Shown piece after piece: positions 10,672 through 23,500 of a stretch of 64,000 bases of DNA (positions are counted from its first letter, which is position 1; every line of letters begins with the position of its first letter). Source of the stretch: Marisa cornuarietis (Eukaryota; Mollusca; Gastropoda; Architaenioglossa; Ampullariidae); NCBI GenBank assembly GCA_004794655.1, contig SMMW01000501.1, positions 1,341,460 through 1,405,459 on the forward strand, given 5' to 3'. The translations under genes and the position numbers were made by a program. A model generated the notes under the pieces. That model saw only the letters and a list, made by a program, of their open reading frames with translations, did not search any database and was not told the origin of the DNA.

Positions 10672-10916
10672 TTACACTGCTTTGACTTTCATTTCACTCA
10701 ACGTGAAGCTCCTCAAGTCATTGTGGGCGTGATGCCAGTTGACAACGTTACCACCCTCGGCCCCGTCCGCCTTGTATTGGCCGTTGAGGTTACAGGTGAG
10801 ACAGTCTCTGTACCACCAGGCGCCGTGAAACGCAGCGGCACAGTTGTCACCCCTCTTGTCGTTGTCTCGGTCATAGGATGAAAAACTCTGGCTGTTGTGA
10901 AACCCCATGCTGTCAC
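10672..10916 (-). CDS. Gene A exon 8: FReD C-terminal exon
   Basis: Terminal exon after acceptor ...TTTATAG. It contains [13 protein letters not shown], the aspartates of the FReD calcium site, then GAWWYRDC and CNLNGQY. These correspond to the GAWWY..CH.SNLNG region around the conserved disulphide and the ligand pocket. It ends SEMKVKAV and stop. One departure from the usual pattern is CLTCNLNG, with an extra Cys where Ser is common (copy B has CADSNLNG). Confidence 0.92.
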
Positions 10917-10920
10917 CTAT

Positions 10921-10972
<52 letters not shown>

Positions 10973-12056
10973 ACGTAAAAAAATAGTTATAAAGTTCTAA
11001 TAAACTAAATAAATATTCTAAATGGTTCAATTCAGTAAAAATCCCCCAGGCGAATAGAATACGTTTCGTTCTCCTCTGTTAAACAAATAAGTGAATACGG
11101 GCTAAAGACCAAAGAAAGTAAAACAATATTTGTGCCGATTAAACAAAATCAAAGGTCAATAACACTAACTAGCAGTAGTTAGCTTATATTTTGACAAGTT
11201 GTCAAGAGTTGAAACACTGAATGTGTGAATATGTGCTTGGACTATTGTAAAAATAATAAAAAGCGAAATCTTTATTTTACGAATTTTAAACAGTGTTTTT
11301 GTAAAGCAAAGGGGAAATACAATTACAAAAAGTAAACGTAATTACTGGAGTTATGACAAAACAAAGGTTTGACATGATCACCCCCCCCCCACACACACAC
11401 ACTGCTTACGAGAAAAAGAGAGAAAAAGACTATGTATCCGGGCACTTTGCTACAAGTTATCAACTGTTCACCCCTTTACTGATATACAGCCACCTGACTT
11501 TGTTACACAGGACAGATAGATAATAGACAAGAGTCAGACCGTGTCAGTGATGTTAAAGGATGGCGAGCCATGACTTGTACTTTTTTCTCAAAATCTCTGG
11601 CCAGTCTGTGCCGACCTCTTGTCTCTCCTGGCGCCCCCTAGTGTAGTGGTTAAACACTCGCTTGTCAGCATTGCAGTGAGAGGTTCAAATCTCGTCTCGG
11701 GACACTCTTTGTACGACCTTCAAGGGATTTCTCCGGGTTCACCAGTATCCTCCCTCCTCCTCCCACATAGTAATCAAATCACCTCAAACTAGAAACATTT
11801 TCCTACCAAACCAATCTTCAGTCGGGTTTTGTCTGACTACTTCTTTTCCTCCCTCTCCCTCTGTAGGTCGAAGCATTTCCCAACCCGAAGTAGCTTAGTT
11901 GTTCAGGTATAAATGTCCAGCTCAGTAGTAGTGCACTGTCAGAGGTTTGCAAGACAGTCCATTAAGGTTAGTCTTTCACAACTGTTCGATCAACTTGTAA
12001 ATCAAAAGTTTGATTATTATCGCTGACAGCTTGATAAAATTCGTAGATATACAGGT

Positions 12057-12112
<56 letters not shown>

Positions 12113-15100
12113 TGCACGTCATTTTTATCGTTATTCACTTTATTAACACATCATTTCACTAGTTGTTAATTGTATACACACGGCACCCCACCACGTGGTT
12201 AAACAGTATTGTTGTGATATTTTAATATTAGTTTACTGGACACACGTACCTGCGTTACCCGAGTAGCCGGACAGGGTAAGTCTGTAGTTTGTCTCAGGAC
12301 CATCCACCCTGAATGACGAGTACTCAGCATAGTGTTGTTCTCCATTTACCTCGCGGAGGTCTACACGCAGTCGGTGTTGTCTCCCTTCGGTCAGCGAGTA
12401 CAGCTTCAAACCTGATGTAAGACATATCGTGCATCTCCTGGTTTTAAAAATTATTGGTATATATGTTAATAAAAGGAAACACTAAATGTAGTGAGAAATT
12501 ACTTCTTACAAAAGGCTTTATAACAGCATATCAAGCATTAGGACTACAAGTTGTTGCAGCGTTCAAGATTTTCCATTTCTTACTTCCTTTCTTTCTTTTG
12601 ATCTCTTTTTGTCTGTTTATTTTGCTCTCTCTGTCTCTTTCTTTCTATCGTTCCTTATTTGTTTCTTTCTTTCACTTTATTTCTCTTTTTTTCTTCTTTT
12701 TTCTCTTTTTCTTTTTTTTTCTCCTTTTCCCCTTTTTGTTTTTCATTTTTTCTTTTCCTTTTTTCTCTTCTTTCTATCTTTCTCAGTGGAATTCATACAT
12801 ATACATTTGAACATGCTACAATAGGTGGGCATTCTCAAACAATAGGAAACAGGGGGTTTGTTGCTTCTAATAATGCATAAACAATTTATATTTTCATTTC
12901 AGAAAGATAAAGGAGCAAGAAAATAAAAAAAGAAGTCTTACCCAGCCAGAACTCCCCGGTGATGTCACCAAAGCCGTTTTCGTATTGTGTCCAGTTCCTG
13001 TAGAAGTCCACTGAGCCATCACGACGTCTCTGGAACACCTGACCATGACACACAAGGTCGTTACCTTGGAAACACGTGAACTTTATCATTTGTTTATATT
13101 CTCACGTCACGTGCCTGCTGAACACAACATTCAGCAACTGTGGTGTATAAAGTGACTGCCTAGTTTTGATCAAATTTGTGGAACTGTAATAAGATACTGA
13201 CTATAATATGAAGGTCTTAACAGTTACAATAAAGACATTCAGTCATTGTAATCGATGTTACAGACAAATTACAAGAATAGTTGGAAAATTACATACTGTC
13301 TTAGACCTAACATATGTGACCTTTAATACATTCTTCTAAAACACATCTGACTGTCTCAGGACACTGAAAAATCTCAACAAATGCTTAATGCATCAGTACA
13401 GTAATATGTACCTCACACACTGACAAACACAAAGACATACCAGCCAGCCGCCATCACCAGAGTCCATGTCACACCAGACTCTCAGTTTCTCTCTGTTTTC
13501 TGGCAGTTGAATGGAGTAGACACCTGACTTGCCTCCTAATGTCTGCCAGTCTCCACATGACTCTATTTGCCACGAACACGATTGTTTATTAAAACATAAA
13601 TTTCATTAACATATTTCCTCATTGTATAAAACTACAGTTATCCAAAAACGCAGTAATCATTGCCACTTACATACCAGTACAATTACAATTTAATTAAATA
13701 ACAGTACAGCAGCTGGGTTACATCCGATACAATATATAATGTACTTATTAAATTACTAACTTAAAAAAATGAAATAAAATCCTTAGCCCAGAAAAGGAAT
13801 TTAAAATAAAGCTAAACACTCAAGATAAAAAAGATAACAAACCATACAAAAAACAGGTTTCAAAAGAACCATCAATAAAGAAAAAAAACCGAACTGAAGG
13901 CCCTTTAAAGGTAGACACTAATAAAGTACCTACAACTAAATAGAAGTCTAGATTAGGCCAACACCAGGGATTTGGCAACCAACACAGTATACCACCACTC
14001 CAGACTTGGTAAGTCTCCTACCCACCAAGAGCAAGTGACAACATGAGAATAGGGTACCAGCGACAGTGAACAACACCAGCAACAGTAAATGACACTAACA
14101 GTAAACAACATCAGCAGCGTCACGGATCGGCGACCCTCTTCCTATACCTCCCTAAGGCCCCCCTCTGCTCGCCGCTCCCATTCTCCATTCCCCATACTTC
14201 CCCAATATCCCCAATCGCTATAGGGAAAATCGCCTTGGGATAGAAGCACGTTTTCTTTCAAAATTAACAAAAATTGGAGACAAACAGATCGCCCAGTTGT
14301 GTAGTGATCAAACACTATCCACAGTGAGAGACAGGGTTCAGATCTTGTGTCGGGACACTCAGTATGTGATACCAGTCCGAAGTTGTTTTTTTCTCCTTGT
14401 GCTCCGGTCTTCTCCCCCCCACCCGCTACTTACACCATCTATGCACATTTTCTACTCACTCCGCTTTCCTTCAAGGTACGTATGACTTATACTTTAGCGT
14501 ATATACAGCTATAGCAACATGTATAATAGGTACAAGTGTTTATATCTGTACTAATCTTCTTTTTCTACATAAGTGAAGGAACACCGTGGAGTCAGAATTA
14601 ATTAGTAGCTTTGATTATTCTTCTCCCAACGAGGTCTAGATGGAAAAACAATCTTATTCTACCAGCCAAGTAAGTAAATCGTTCATATCGTCATAGCCAG
14701 CACGAGTTAAACTCTGCTTACTTTATGCATACAATCTAAATTTAGGGATAATGACTTGTCATAAAGACTTAACTAGGTACAAAACAATGGTAAGATAATT
14801 CGACTATGCTAGTAAAAGTATTGCTTATTTATAATCGCTTATCATGATAATATCATTCTCTTACCTTTCTATAAGTGTAGAGACCGTCTCCGCTCTTTGT
14901 CATAGATGTTATGTTTTAGTTTTGTGTATTAACCTGTCTACCTGGAGTTGTCAAAAATACACCACCGCACTTTGTTGAAGTAGAACACATTGTTCATTGT
15001 GTGACATCATCTGTATGAGTTCATTGTGTGACATCATCTGTATGAGTTCACTGTGTGACAACATCTGTATGAGTTCACTGTGTGACAACATCTGTATGAG

Positions 15101-17529
15101 TTCATTGTGTGACAACATCTGTATGAGATCATTGTGTTACAACATCTGTATGAGTTCATTGTGTGACATCATCTGTATGAGTTCATTGTGTGACATCATC
15201 TGTATGAGTTCACTGTGTGACAACATCTGTATGAGTTCACTGTGTGACAACATCTGTATGAGATCATTGTGTTACAACATCTGTATGAGTTCATTGTGTG
15301 ACAACATCTGTATGAGATCATTGTGTTACAACATCTGTATGAGTTCATTGTGTGACATCATCTGTATGAGTTCACTGTGTGACAACATCTGTATGAGTTC
15401 ACTGTGTGACAACATCTGTATGAGATCATTGTGTTACAACATCTGTATGAGTTCATTGTGTGACATCATCTGTATGAGTTCATTGTGTGACATCATCTGT
15501 ATGAGTTCACTGTGTGACAACATCTGTATGAGTTCACTGTGTGACAACATCTGTATGAGTTCATTGTGTGACATCATCTGTATGAGTTCATTGTGTGACA
15601 TCATCTGTATGAGTCAATCCGCCAGTTTTCACTATGCGAGTGAGCTTGCAGTTATGTTGCATTGGAGATGTGATGGTGTGTAGTTGTCAGACAGCATTAC
15701 ACCAGTTTTCTTAGGACAAGGCTGTCATCTGACACTCCTCGCTCACCTACTCTTCCTCCCAATCTTTAGTCACTTCTATTGTTGTGTTGTTTACACAGTT
15801 CTATTGTTGTGTTGTTTACACAATAAGTTTCCAGCTGATCACAACCTTCATCTGGTCTCACGACAGTAAAGCTATGGGGCAGTGGCAGCTGTAATGTTTA
15901 TCGACGATACAATCCCCCTGAGGGGCACTAGTACGTTATCGTCGATAGATTCCCTCTCTGAGGGGCACTAGTACATTGTTGTCGATATATTCCCTCTCTG
16001 AGGGGCACTAGTACATTATCGTCGATATATTCCCTCTCTGAGGGGGCACTAGTACATTGTTGTCGATATATTCCCTCTCTGAGGGGCACTAGTACATTAT
16101 TGTCGATATATTCCCTCTCTTAGGGGCACTAGTACATAATTGTCGATACATTCCCTCTCTTAGGGGCACTATCGTATATGATTGTCTAAACCAATGTGTC
16201 TGAGGTTAAGTGTCATGAGAAAAGAACAAAACCACCAGCTCTTGGTGTTGATTGTAAAAGTTTGCAGCAGTATGGATGTGTGTGGACATGAATGATCTTC
16301 GCTTGATACACGTTTCAGGTGAGAAGTGTTATGTAAACATTGAGATGACAGTTGCCTAGTGTCACGGATCAACCCGTGCATACACGGGAAACTTAATTAA
16401 TGATGCTAATTATTTTAGTGAATGTGTAACATGGAGCGATGAATGTCTGGATGAAGTGGAACTGTTGAACATTTGCATCAAGAGAGAGAGAGAGAGAGAA
16501 GAAAAAAAAAGAAAAAAGAGAGATACGGGTTGCTGTTAGATTATGGTGAGGCAGATCTTGAAAGATTTTTCTTTTCTTAAATTGGCTTTCTGTTCGTGTT
16601 GTGAGTTGATGGGAAAATCTCTTACATTGATTGAATATTTATGTATGTCTTTCGAACCTTCCCTGGCTTTGACGATGTGCCGCCTTCAGTTATAACAATA
16701 CTTAGCCAGTGTGTTTAACATCATCTAACTAAGCAGGAGTTCGTGGGGCAAGTGTTTAAGCCCTTGTCTACTGAAAGTCCTTGACTCAGTCCTCGCATCA
16801 CATGACCTGGGCGGCCCAACGCAGTCGCATTGCAATTTAGCGGCGCATTCTTTCTGTCTACATCTGTTGGGGAAAAGCTGAGTACGAATCATAATACTAA
16901 TACATTTCATTGTCTTCTGACTTACCTGCAACTCGACAGGTATTCTGAGTTTCATTGAAGACTGTTCCTAAAGGGCACAGACACCTGCCTGACAAACATT
17001 GGCTGGATGTGTCAGGACAGTCCAGGTTGTTGTTACACGATGTGTTGTACCACTCACGGTATGAGGCGAAATCTTTCAGGCAGGATCTCTGGTAGTGGGT
17101 CCAGCCTTTACCTGTCTTAGGATACCACCCTGAGGGAGACTGGCGCGAGGTGACGTCATGGAGCACACAGCGCCCTCCTGCGGCTGTTATGGGACATAGA
17201 GAAACATAACTGAACATGATACAATCATTTTGAACCAAGAATACTGAAAGTAACTTATCTGAACAGTTCTCGAAACGTTAGCAATAATCGTAAGAAGATA
17301 ACCACCATCCAAGCTACAAATATTTATACATCATTGCCTTTGAGTGAAGGACTCTACAAGGTACGTGTTTCTTCTTTAGACAAAACACTTTTCATTAAAT
17401 ACTCATGTCAGAACAACTGTATGCAAGAAGTATCAGAATACCATAAACAACAGAACAAGTTGTCAGGTGGCTTACGTGCATTTGGGCAGTGAAAGGACCT
17501 CTCTCTCTTTCACACACACACGCACACGC

Positions 17530-17582
<53 letters not shown>

Positions 17583-20500
17583 GTGCAAGACATAAAGCAC
17601 ACTCTAACCCTGTAGCATTTATTAATTAAGCAGTAATCTTTGATGTATGATCGCTTTAGTCTCTTTGCCTAAAGGATTTTTTTTACAAACCTCTGAAATC
17701 AAAGGTGAGACAATGTTTATTACTCAGACACAGGTTTTTGCAGTCTTCCAAACAGAATCTATTCCGGACCTCAAGATTGTCTCCCCTAATACCACTGTCT
17801 GGATACTCCATGAAGGTGTTGTCCAGGTCAGACGTGCTGCATGCTAATATAAACAACTTTGATAAACAAATAATTATACAATATATTATGTTAAAATTAA
17901 TAGGTCTACCTTTTGAAGTTCTTATTAAATACTCAGAATCAAGTTAATAATTTCCTTATGACTTTTGGCCCTGTACTTTCTTGCGTGCTTTTTGGCTAAA
18001 TGTGGCTTCATTGTTTTCCTTTAAGAAGGATAAATCATCCAACATTTCTTACACCCCTAACTTACAAGAGCATAAAACCAAAGTCTATTTCCTTGTAGTC
18101 GCCATTTTCCACTCACTGTCAGTACAAGTATAATTAGTTGTGGAGAAGAAAAATCCCGGTTGACAGAGACACTTGTCCATGTAGCACAAAGCATTTGTCT
18201 GACCACAGTCATCATCTGTCACACAACGTGTGTTGGTCCAGTCCTTTTGTTTGCATAAGTTGCCAGGGTGTCCAGACTTTCCGCTGTTGGAAATTATCAA
18301 CAATTTAATGTTATCACTTAACCTTATTCATCTCGAACCTTGAAATGATCGATTACTTTGAAACACATGGACTATATTCATATTGTATGCGGCATACATG
18401 CTTTATACAGATGGCCGTATTAACGATATCAAAGACTGGATGATAAAAAACAAACAGAAACTCAATGATGATAAAACCGAAGGCATCCTATGCTCCAGAA
18501 AAAGAAATCAATCTTCACGCGTTTGTTCGCCAAATTACATCCAGGTGGGCGAAACTGACATCACCTTCACGTCTTCTCTCAGGAATCTGGGATTTATTGT
18601 CACTGATGACATGGGCCTTGATAAAAATGTTACAGCTGTCATTCTGTCTATGATGATAAACATGTTACAGCTGTCTGTCAGTCGGTCTATTATGATAAAC
18701 ATGTTACAGCTGTCTGTCAGTCTGTCTATTATGATAAACATGTTACAGTCGGTCTATTATGATAAACATGTTACAGCTGTCTGTCAGTCTGTCTATTATG
18801 ATAAACATGTTACAGTCGGTCTATTATGATAAACATGTTACAGCTGTCTGTCAGTCTGTCTATTATGATAAACATGTTACAGTCGGTCTATTATGATAAA
18901 CATGTTACAGCTGTCTGTCAGTCTGTCTGTCTATTATGATATACATGTTACAGCTGTCTGTCAGTCTGTCTGTCTATTATGATATACATTTTATGGCTGT
19001 CTGTCAGTCAGTCTGTCTATTATGATATACATGTTACAGCTGTCTGTCAGTCAGTCTGTCTATTATGATAAACATGTTACAGCTGTCTGTCAGTCTGTCT
19101 ATGATAAACATGTTACAGCTGTCTGTCAGTCTGTCTATTATGATAAACATGTTACAGCTGTCTGTCAGTCTGTCTATTATGATAAACATGTTACAGCTGC
19201 CTGTCAGTCTGTCTATTATGATAAACATGTTAAAGTTGTCTGTCAGTCTGTCTATTATGATAAACATGTTACAGCTGTCTGTCAGTCTGCCTATTATGAT
19301 AAAAAAGTTGCAGCTGTATGGCAATTATGACAAGTTACGGCTGTCTGTGAGTCTCTCTATTACACCTCCTTTTCCATAAGTTGAAACCTTATTTACAGTG
19401 ATTTCTGCAGACTACTGATGGCAGGGACTAACACAGATCTTACCACCAGACTTACAGACAGTTCAAACATATATTCAATGGAGACCAGCACTGACACGAG
19501 GAAAGGCATGGCCACTAATAACAGCACAGCAGAGACCTACATGTACAGGGTACAGTTTAAAGAGGTACAAAAAACTTTAATCCATTGCCTTCGATAGGCT
19601 GAGAGGCCGTTACAACCATAGCTGGTAGCATAAATTTACCCCCCCCCTTTTTTCTTTTTTACAAAATTATATAAAATTAGTGAAACGAGGTAGAAGAACA
19701 ATTAAAATTGATAATGATAGATCAAAATGTATAGAAAAGAATCAGCTTTACCTTGTGTTTGCTTAAAAAAACACTTTTATAGTATTCCCAACAGAAAATG
19801 CCATGGTAACGAGTAAAAAAAAAAGATTTATTACAGTAGTTTCAAGAGCCTAAAAAATAAAAAAATAAAAGTAACATAAGGGAGGAAACCACTACAACCG
19901 TTGGAAAATCGTCTTCCATGATTCCCTCCCTTGAAATGACAGGAAGTCAAAAGATTTTGCTGTCAACAAAGGAAAGTTCGAGAATAGAAGTACGTTGTGT
20001 CTCACTTTGACATGGATTTTTACTTCAACAACCACAAAGGAGAAGAAAATAGTAAGTAATATTAACATTCTAATGTATATTCTAATAAAACATATGTTTG
20101 TTTGGTATTTTATGTCTGTTTGTATTGTGTAACTAATTGTTTTTGTTAATTTCCGAGAACTGGCCTTCAAATGTTCTAAAACGCATACAGTCGTAATCTT
20201 TCATTTGATTTTAATACTCGAAGACAAAACCTATGTATCTTAAAATTTACACCAAGTGAATGTCTTAAAAATGCTGTTTAAAACGGTGTATTACTGATGG
20301 TTGTTTTACTGTAGGTTAATAAATATAAATTTTCAAAGCTGCCGGTCGAAATATCAATACCGGGTATTTGGTAGCCATTTTCCACACAGAAAGACAGGTA
20401 CCCTCGGAAAACGCAGAAAATGACTGTCAAACATAAAAACTACGACATAAAAAGATGATCAATCGATAGAAAAATGAATACGTGACTAATGACTTTGTAT

Positions 20501-23500
20501 GAATCACGGATGCACCACTCGTGGGGTACCAGGAACCTCTACTTGCAACAGTCAGGAGACTTAAGCTGGTGTGGTTTAGTCACGTGATCCGATACGACAC
20601 TTTGTCAAAGACTGTACTTCAGGTTCCTTGGAGGTGGTCAACGTCGCGGTGAGAAGAACTGATTTACTTACATGAAGGAGTTGACCTGTTCATTCTCGAC
20701 CAAAGCAGGTCTTGTCACCTGCCGCATCTGTCCATGTGCTTTCTCATCCACACCCTACCCTCATCCCTACGGCCGATATTGGTGGCAGGCGCAAATCGTT
20801 GCGCCACCTGACCGCCCTCAGTCAAGGAGGAAACTGAATAAATAAATAAAAAAGCTCTAACGTAGCAGTCTACTGCAGTTGCAATATATTATTAGATGTT
20901 AGGTACTCATTAGATACTTCGTTGGAAACTGATTGCGTTCTATGTACCCGTTTCATAGACAATAGAGAAACATGTCACTAAAACATTTAGAAGTCTTTTC
21001 TTAAAAGCTATTTACCAATTGCTTAGAAGATGAGCAAAATGAAATGTCTTTTCAAGTTGCTACTGGTTACTTCAAACAGATCGTTATATCATGTGTGTAT
21101 ATTCTTTACCAGAAGGCAAGAAGAGCAAACACTTCATACCTCTCTGCATTCTGTGCCAGAAGACAAGGAGCCACACACAGGAGAAATAAGACGAACCGTA
21201 GCATCTCTATTCACCTGTTAAACACATCATGGCACCATGAAATGCAAGTTTCACGAGTCATTCTCGTATAATATCTTTGTTATATAATTGAAATAAGTAC
21301 ACTATGTGCTAGTACACTACTATGTACACCTGTAACCACGTGAAGTGCAAGTTTAATGAGTTTATCGTATAATATTTCTTTGTTCTACAGGGTGGGGCAT
21401 AAAGATCTCCCACATTTGGAGTGGGCGCCGTATGGGGTGTAGTGGCAGTAGAGAGGCGGAACAGGTTTCATTCGGTAGGCTAGGCTCTACCATTTTCATT
21501 TTCTTCATCAATTATTATAACAATTTTTCTTTCTTTTTCAGAATCCATCATGAATTAGACCGGTGATCATCGAAGAAACATTGAAAAGAAAATCATATAG
21601 CAGACAACAAAGCCACGATGTTTTCTGTTATTATCATCAGTTAATATCACTTTGCTTTACGCCATCCATTTCTATACAATATACAGTAATATTATAATGA
21701 TTAAATTGGTTAAAGAACACATTCTCACACATAAGTGGGAGACTTCACAAGCAGAATTCCAGTAGACCTAGCGGTTTGTGTGCCTTTTATTTATAAATGT
21801 GATGGCTGCTGGAAGAAAGGACCTCTGATAGGCTGTCTCCCGCACACGTAGCACTTTGTAGCGCCTGCCTAAGGGCAACAACTGGAAGCAGAGATGGAGA
21901 GAGTATGTCCGGTCTGAGATGATATTATATGCCATCTTTCTGACTGCATGAAGGTACAAGTCACAAAGTGGCAGCTGTGTTGTTCCGATAATTTTATTCG
22001 CCTGGTGGATGACGGGCCAGCTTTGCCTTGTCTTTGACGAGGAGGTGACCATACCAGGCAGAGATGTTAAAAGTGAGAGTGCTCTCAACTAGAGGCCTGT
22101 AGGCAGTCTCTAGCCCCCCTCCCAGAGCTGACGCTGAAACTGTGGAGTTTCCTCAAAGGGTGAAGCCGTTTCTGGGCCTTTTTGTACACTTGGTATGCAT
22201 GATCACTAAAGGAGAGCCTTCCGTCTATCACTGTACCAAGGTACATAAACCCACCAGCCCTCTGCACCTGCTTTCCCCTGATTTAGATTGGCGGTAAGAA
22301 AGAGGTATTGCCATCTCTTCCATCGTGTGCCCTCCCAAGGACCATCTCCTCCATTTTTTCAACGTTCAGCTCCAGAAAGATGCGGTCAAACCAGTCTAGT
22401 TCCCCCACGAACGCCAGGTGCTGTGACAGGAACTGCTCGTTTTTGAGGCAACCCACGAGAGCCATGTCATCTGCATACTTTACAAGTTTGATAAGAATAC
22501 CACTGTTAATGGTAATCTCATTTGTATATACAGAGAACAGGAGAGGGAAAAGCACACATCCCTGAGGGGTACCGTGTTAAGGATCAGCTCGTCTGACAGA
22601 ATCATTCCATCCACTGACAGATTTACCCTTTCAGAAGAGCCCGACCCTAAAGTACCTGTCGGTGAAACTCTGAGATCCAGCCTCTGTGGTCGGTCCTTCA
22701 GGAATGATCTGATCCACAGAAGAAGGTGTGGCTGGACGTGTTGAAGGCACTGCAAAAATCCATGAACAGGACACAAACATAGGTGCCCGAGGTTTCCTTA
22801 TGTCGTGGGATGGCATCTAGAAGAGTGAGAGTGGCATCGGACACACCCCTACGTGGCTTGTAGGCAAACTGCAGAGGGTCCAGGCGATCAGCCACTGTGG
22901 AGGTTAACAATCTTCCCACAACCCTCTCCAAACACTTGGCCAAAACAGATGTGTGTCACAAGTCGAAAATCCTTCAAGTTCGTTGTATTAGGCTTCTTTT
23001 GCACTGGTATGATTGTTGATGTGCGCCATATGCAGGGGACATTGTGAGAGTCAAGGGAGAGCTGGACAAGTCTGGTAAAGACACCACCCAGCTGACTAGC
23101 ACACTCTTTGAGAACCTTGCCTCTCACGTGGACAGATCCAGTGGCCTTACGTGGGTTAACATGAGAGAGAGAGAGAGTTCTGATGACATCTCCCTCACAG
23201 ACTGTGACAGTGGCTGCCGACAGTGAAGAACAGATATTTTCTACTTCATTGCTGAAGTCTCTCAGTCAAATCGTGCGTAGAAGGTGTAGAGCTCGTGAAC
23301 AAAGGTGACTGTTTGAGCACACTTTTCTCTTTGTATCTTTTGTTCTCTACCCATCATGGTGTTCAGACCCATCCATGCCTTTCTACCTTCTTTCTGTATT
23401 CCACCCTAGATGTTTCAGCCTTTGCCCCGAACTCCTTCTCTTCCAAACAGCTTTTGCAATTACTTTAAAGAGAAAATGCGAATGGGGTATTGGGCAGCAT

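Larger units (their letters stand above)
13740..16710. other. About 3-kb expansion of the gene A intron relative to B
   Basis: The intron between EB2 and FReD is 3.36 kb in A but only 470 bp in B. Flanking intron sequence aligns on both sides ('aaactacagttat', 'cagcagctgggttaca', 'agtccttgactcagtcctc'). The extra DNA contains a SINE-like head, a 27-bp minisatellite and a 40-bp minisatellite. At 16360 there is a 'tgtcacggatcaacccgtg' motif like the 5' end of the LTR at 60263. No other coding unit is seen. Confidence 0.65.

Noticed and set aside
10510..10881. Plus-strand 123-codon frame
   Set aside because: It is the antisense of the FReD exon 8 coding sequence. The matching frame at 38158-38484 is the same shadow in copy B.
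11630..11710. tRNA gene in gene A intron
   Set aside because: Same reasoning: at least four dispersed copies share a non-tRNA body, so it is a SINE head.
14997..15683. 228-codon open frame of Cys-rich repeats as a protein gene
   Set aside because: It is a 27-bp tandem repeat whose length is divisible by three, so the frame stays open by construction. It lies in an intron and has no promoter or domain support.
18622..19345. CRISPR-like array
   Set aside because: Units are contiguous with no unique spacers, the genome is eukaryotic, and the unit is LINE code.
19892..20170. Minus frame with [14 protein letters not shown] as the leader exon of gene A
   Set aside because: Possible donors end in phase 0, but exon 2 needs phase 2, and no homologous sequence exists in the gene B unit. 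The 23907-24022 exon fits in phase and is conserved.
21395..21735. Small DNA transposon with 'tctcccacat' inverted ends
   Set aside because: Only about 12 bp match with mismatches, no target duplication, and no second copy in the window.
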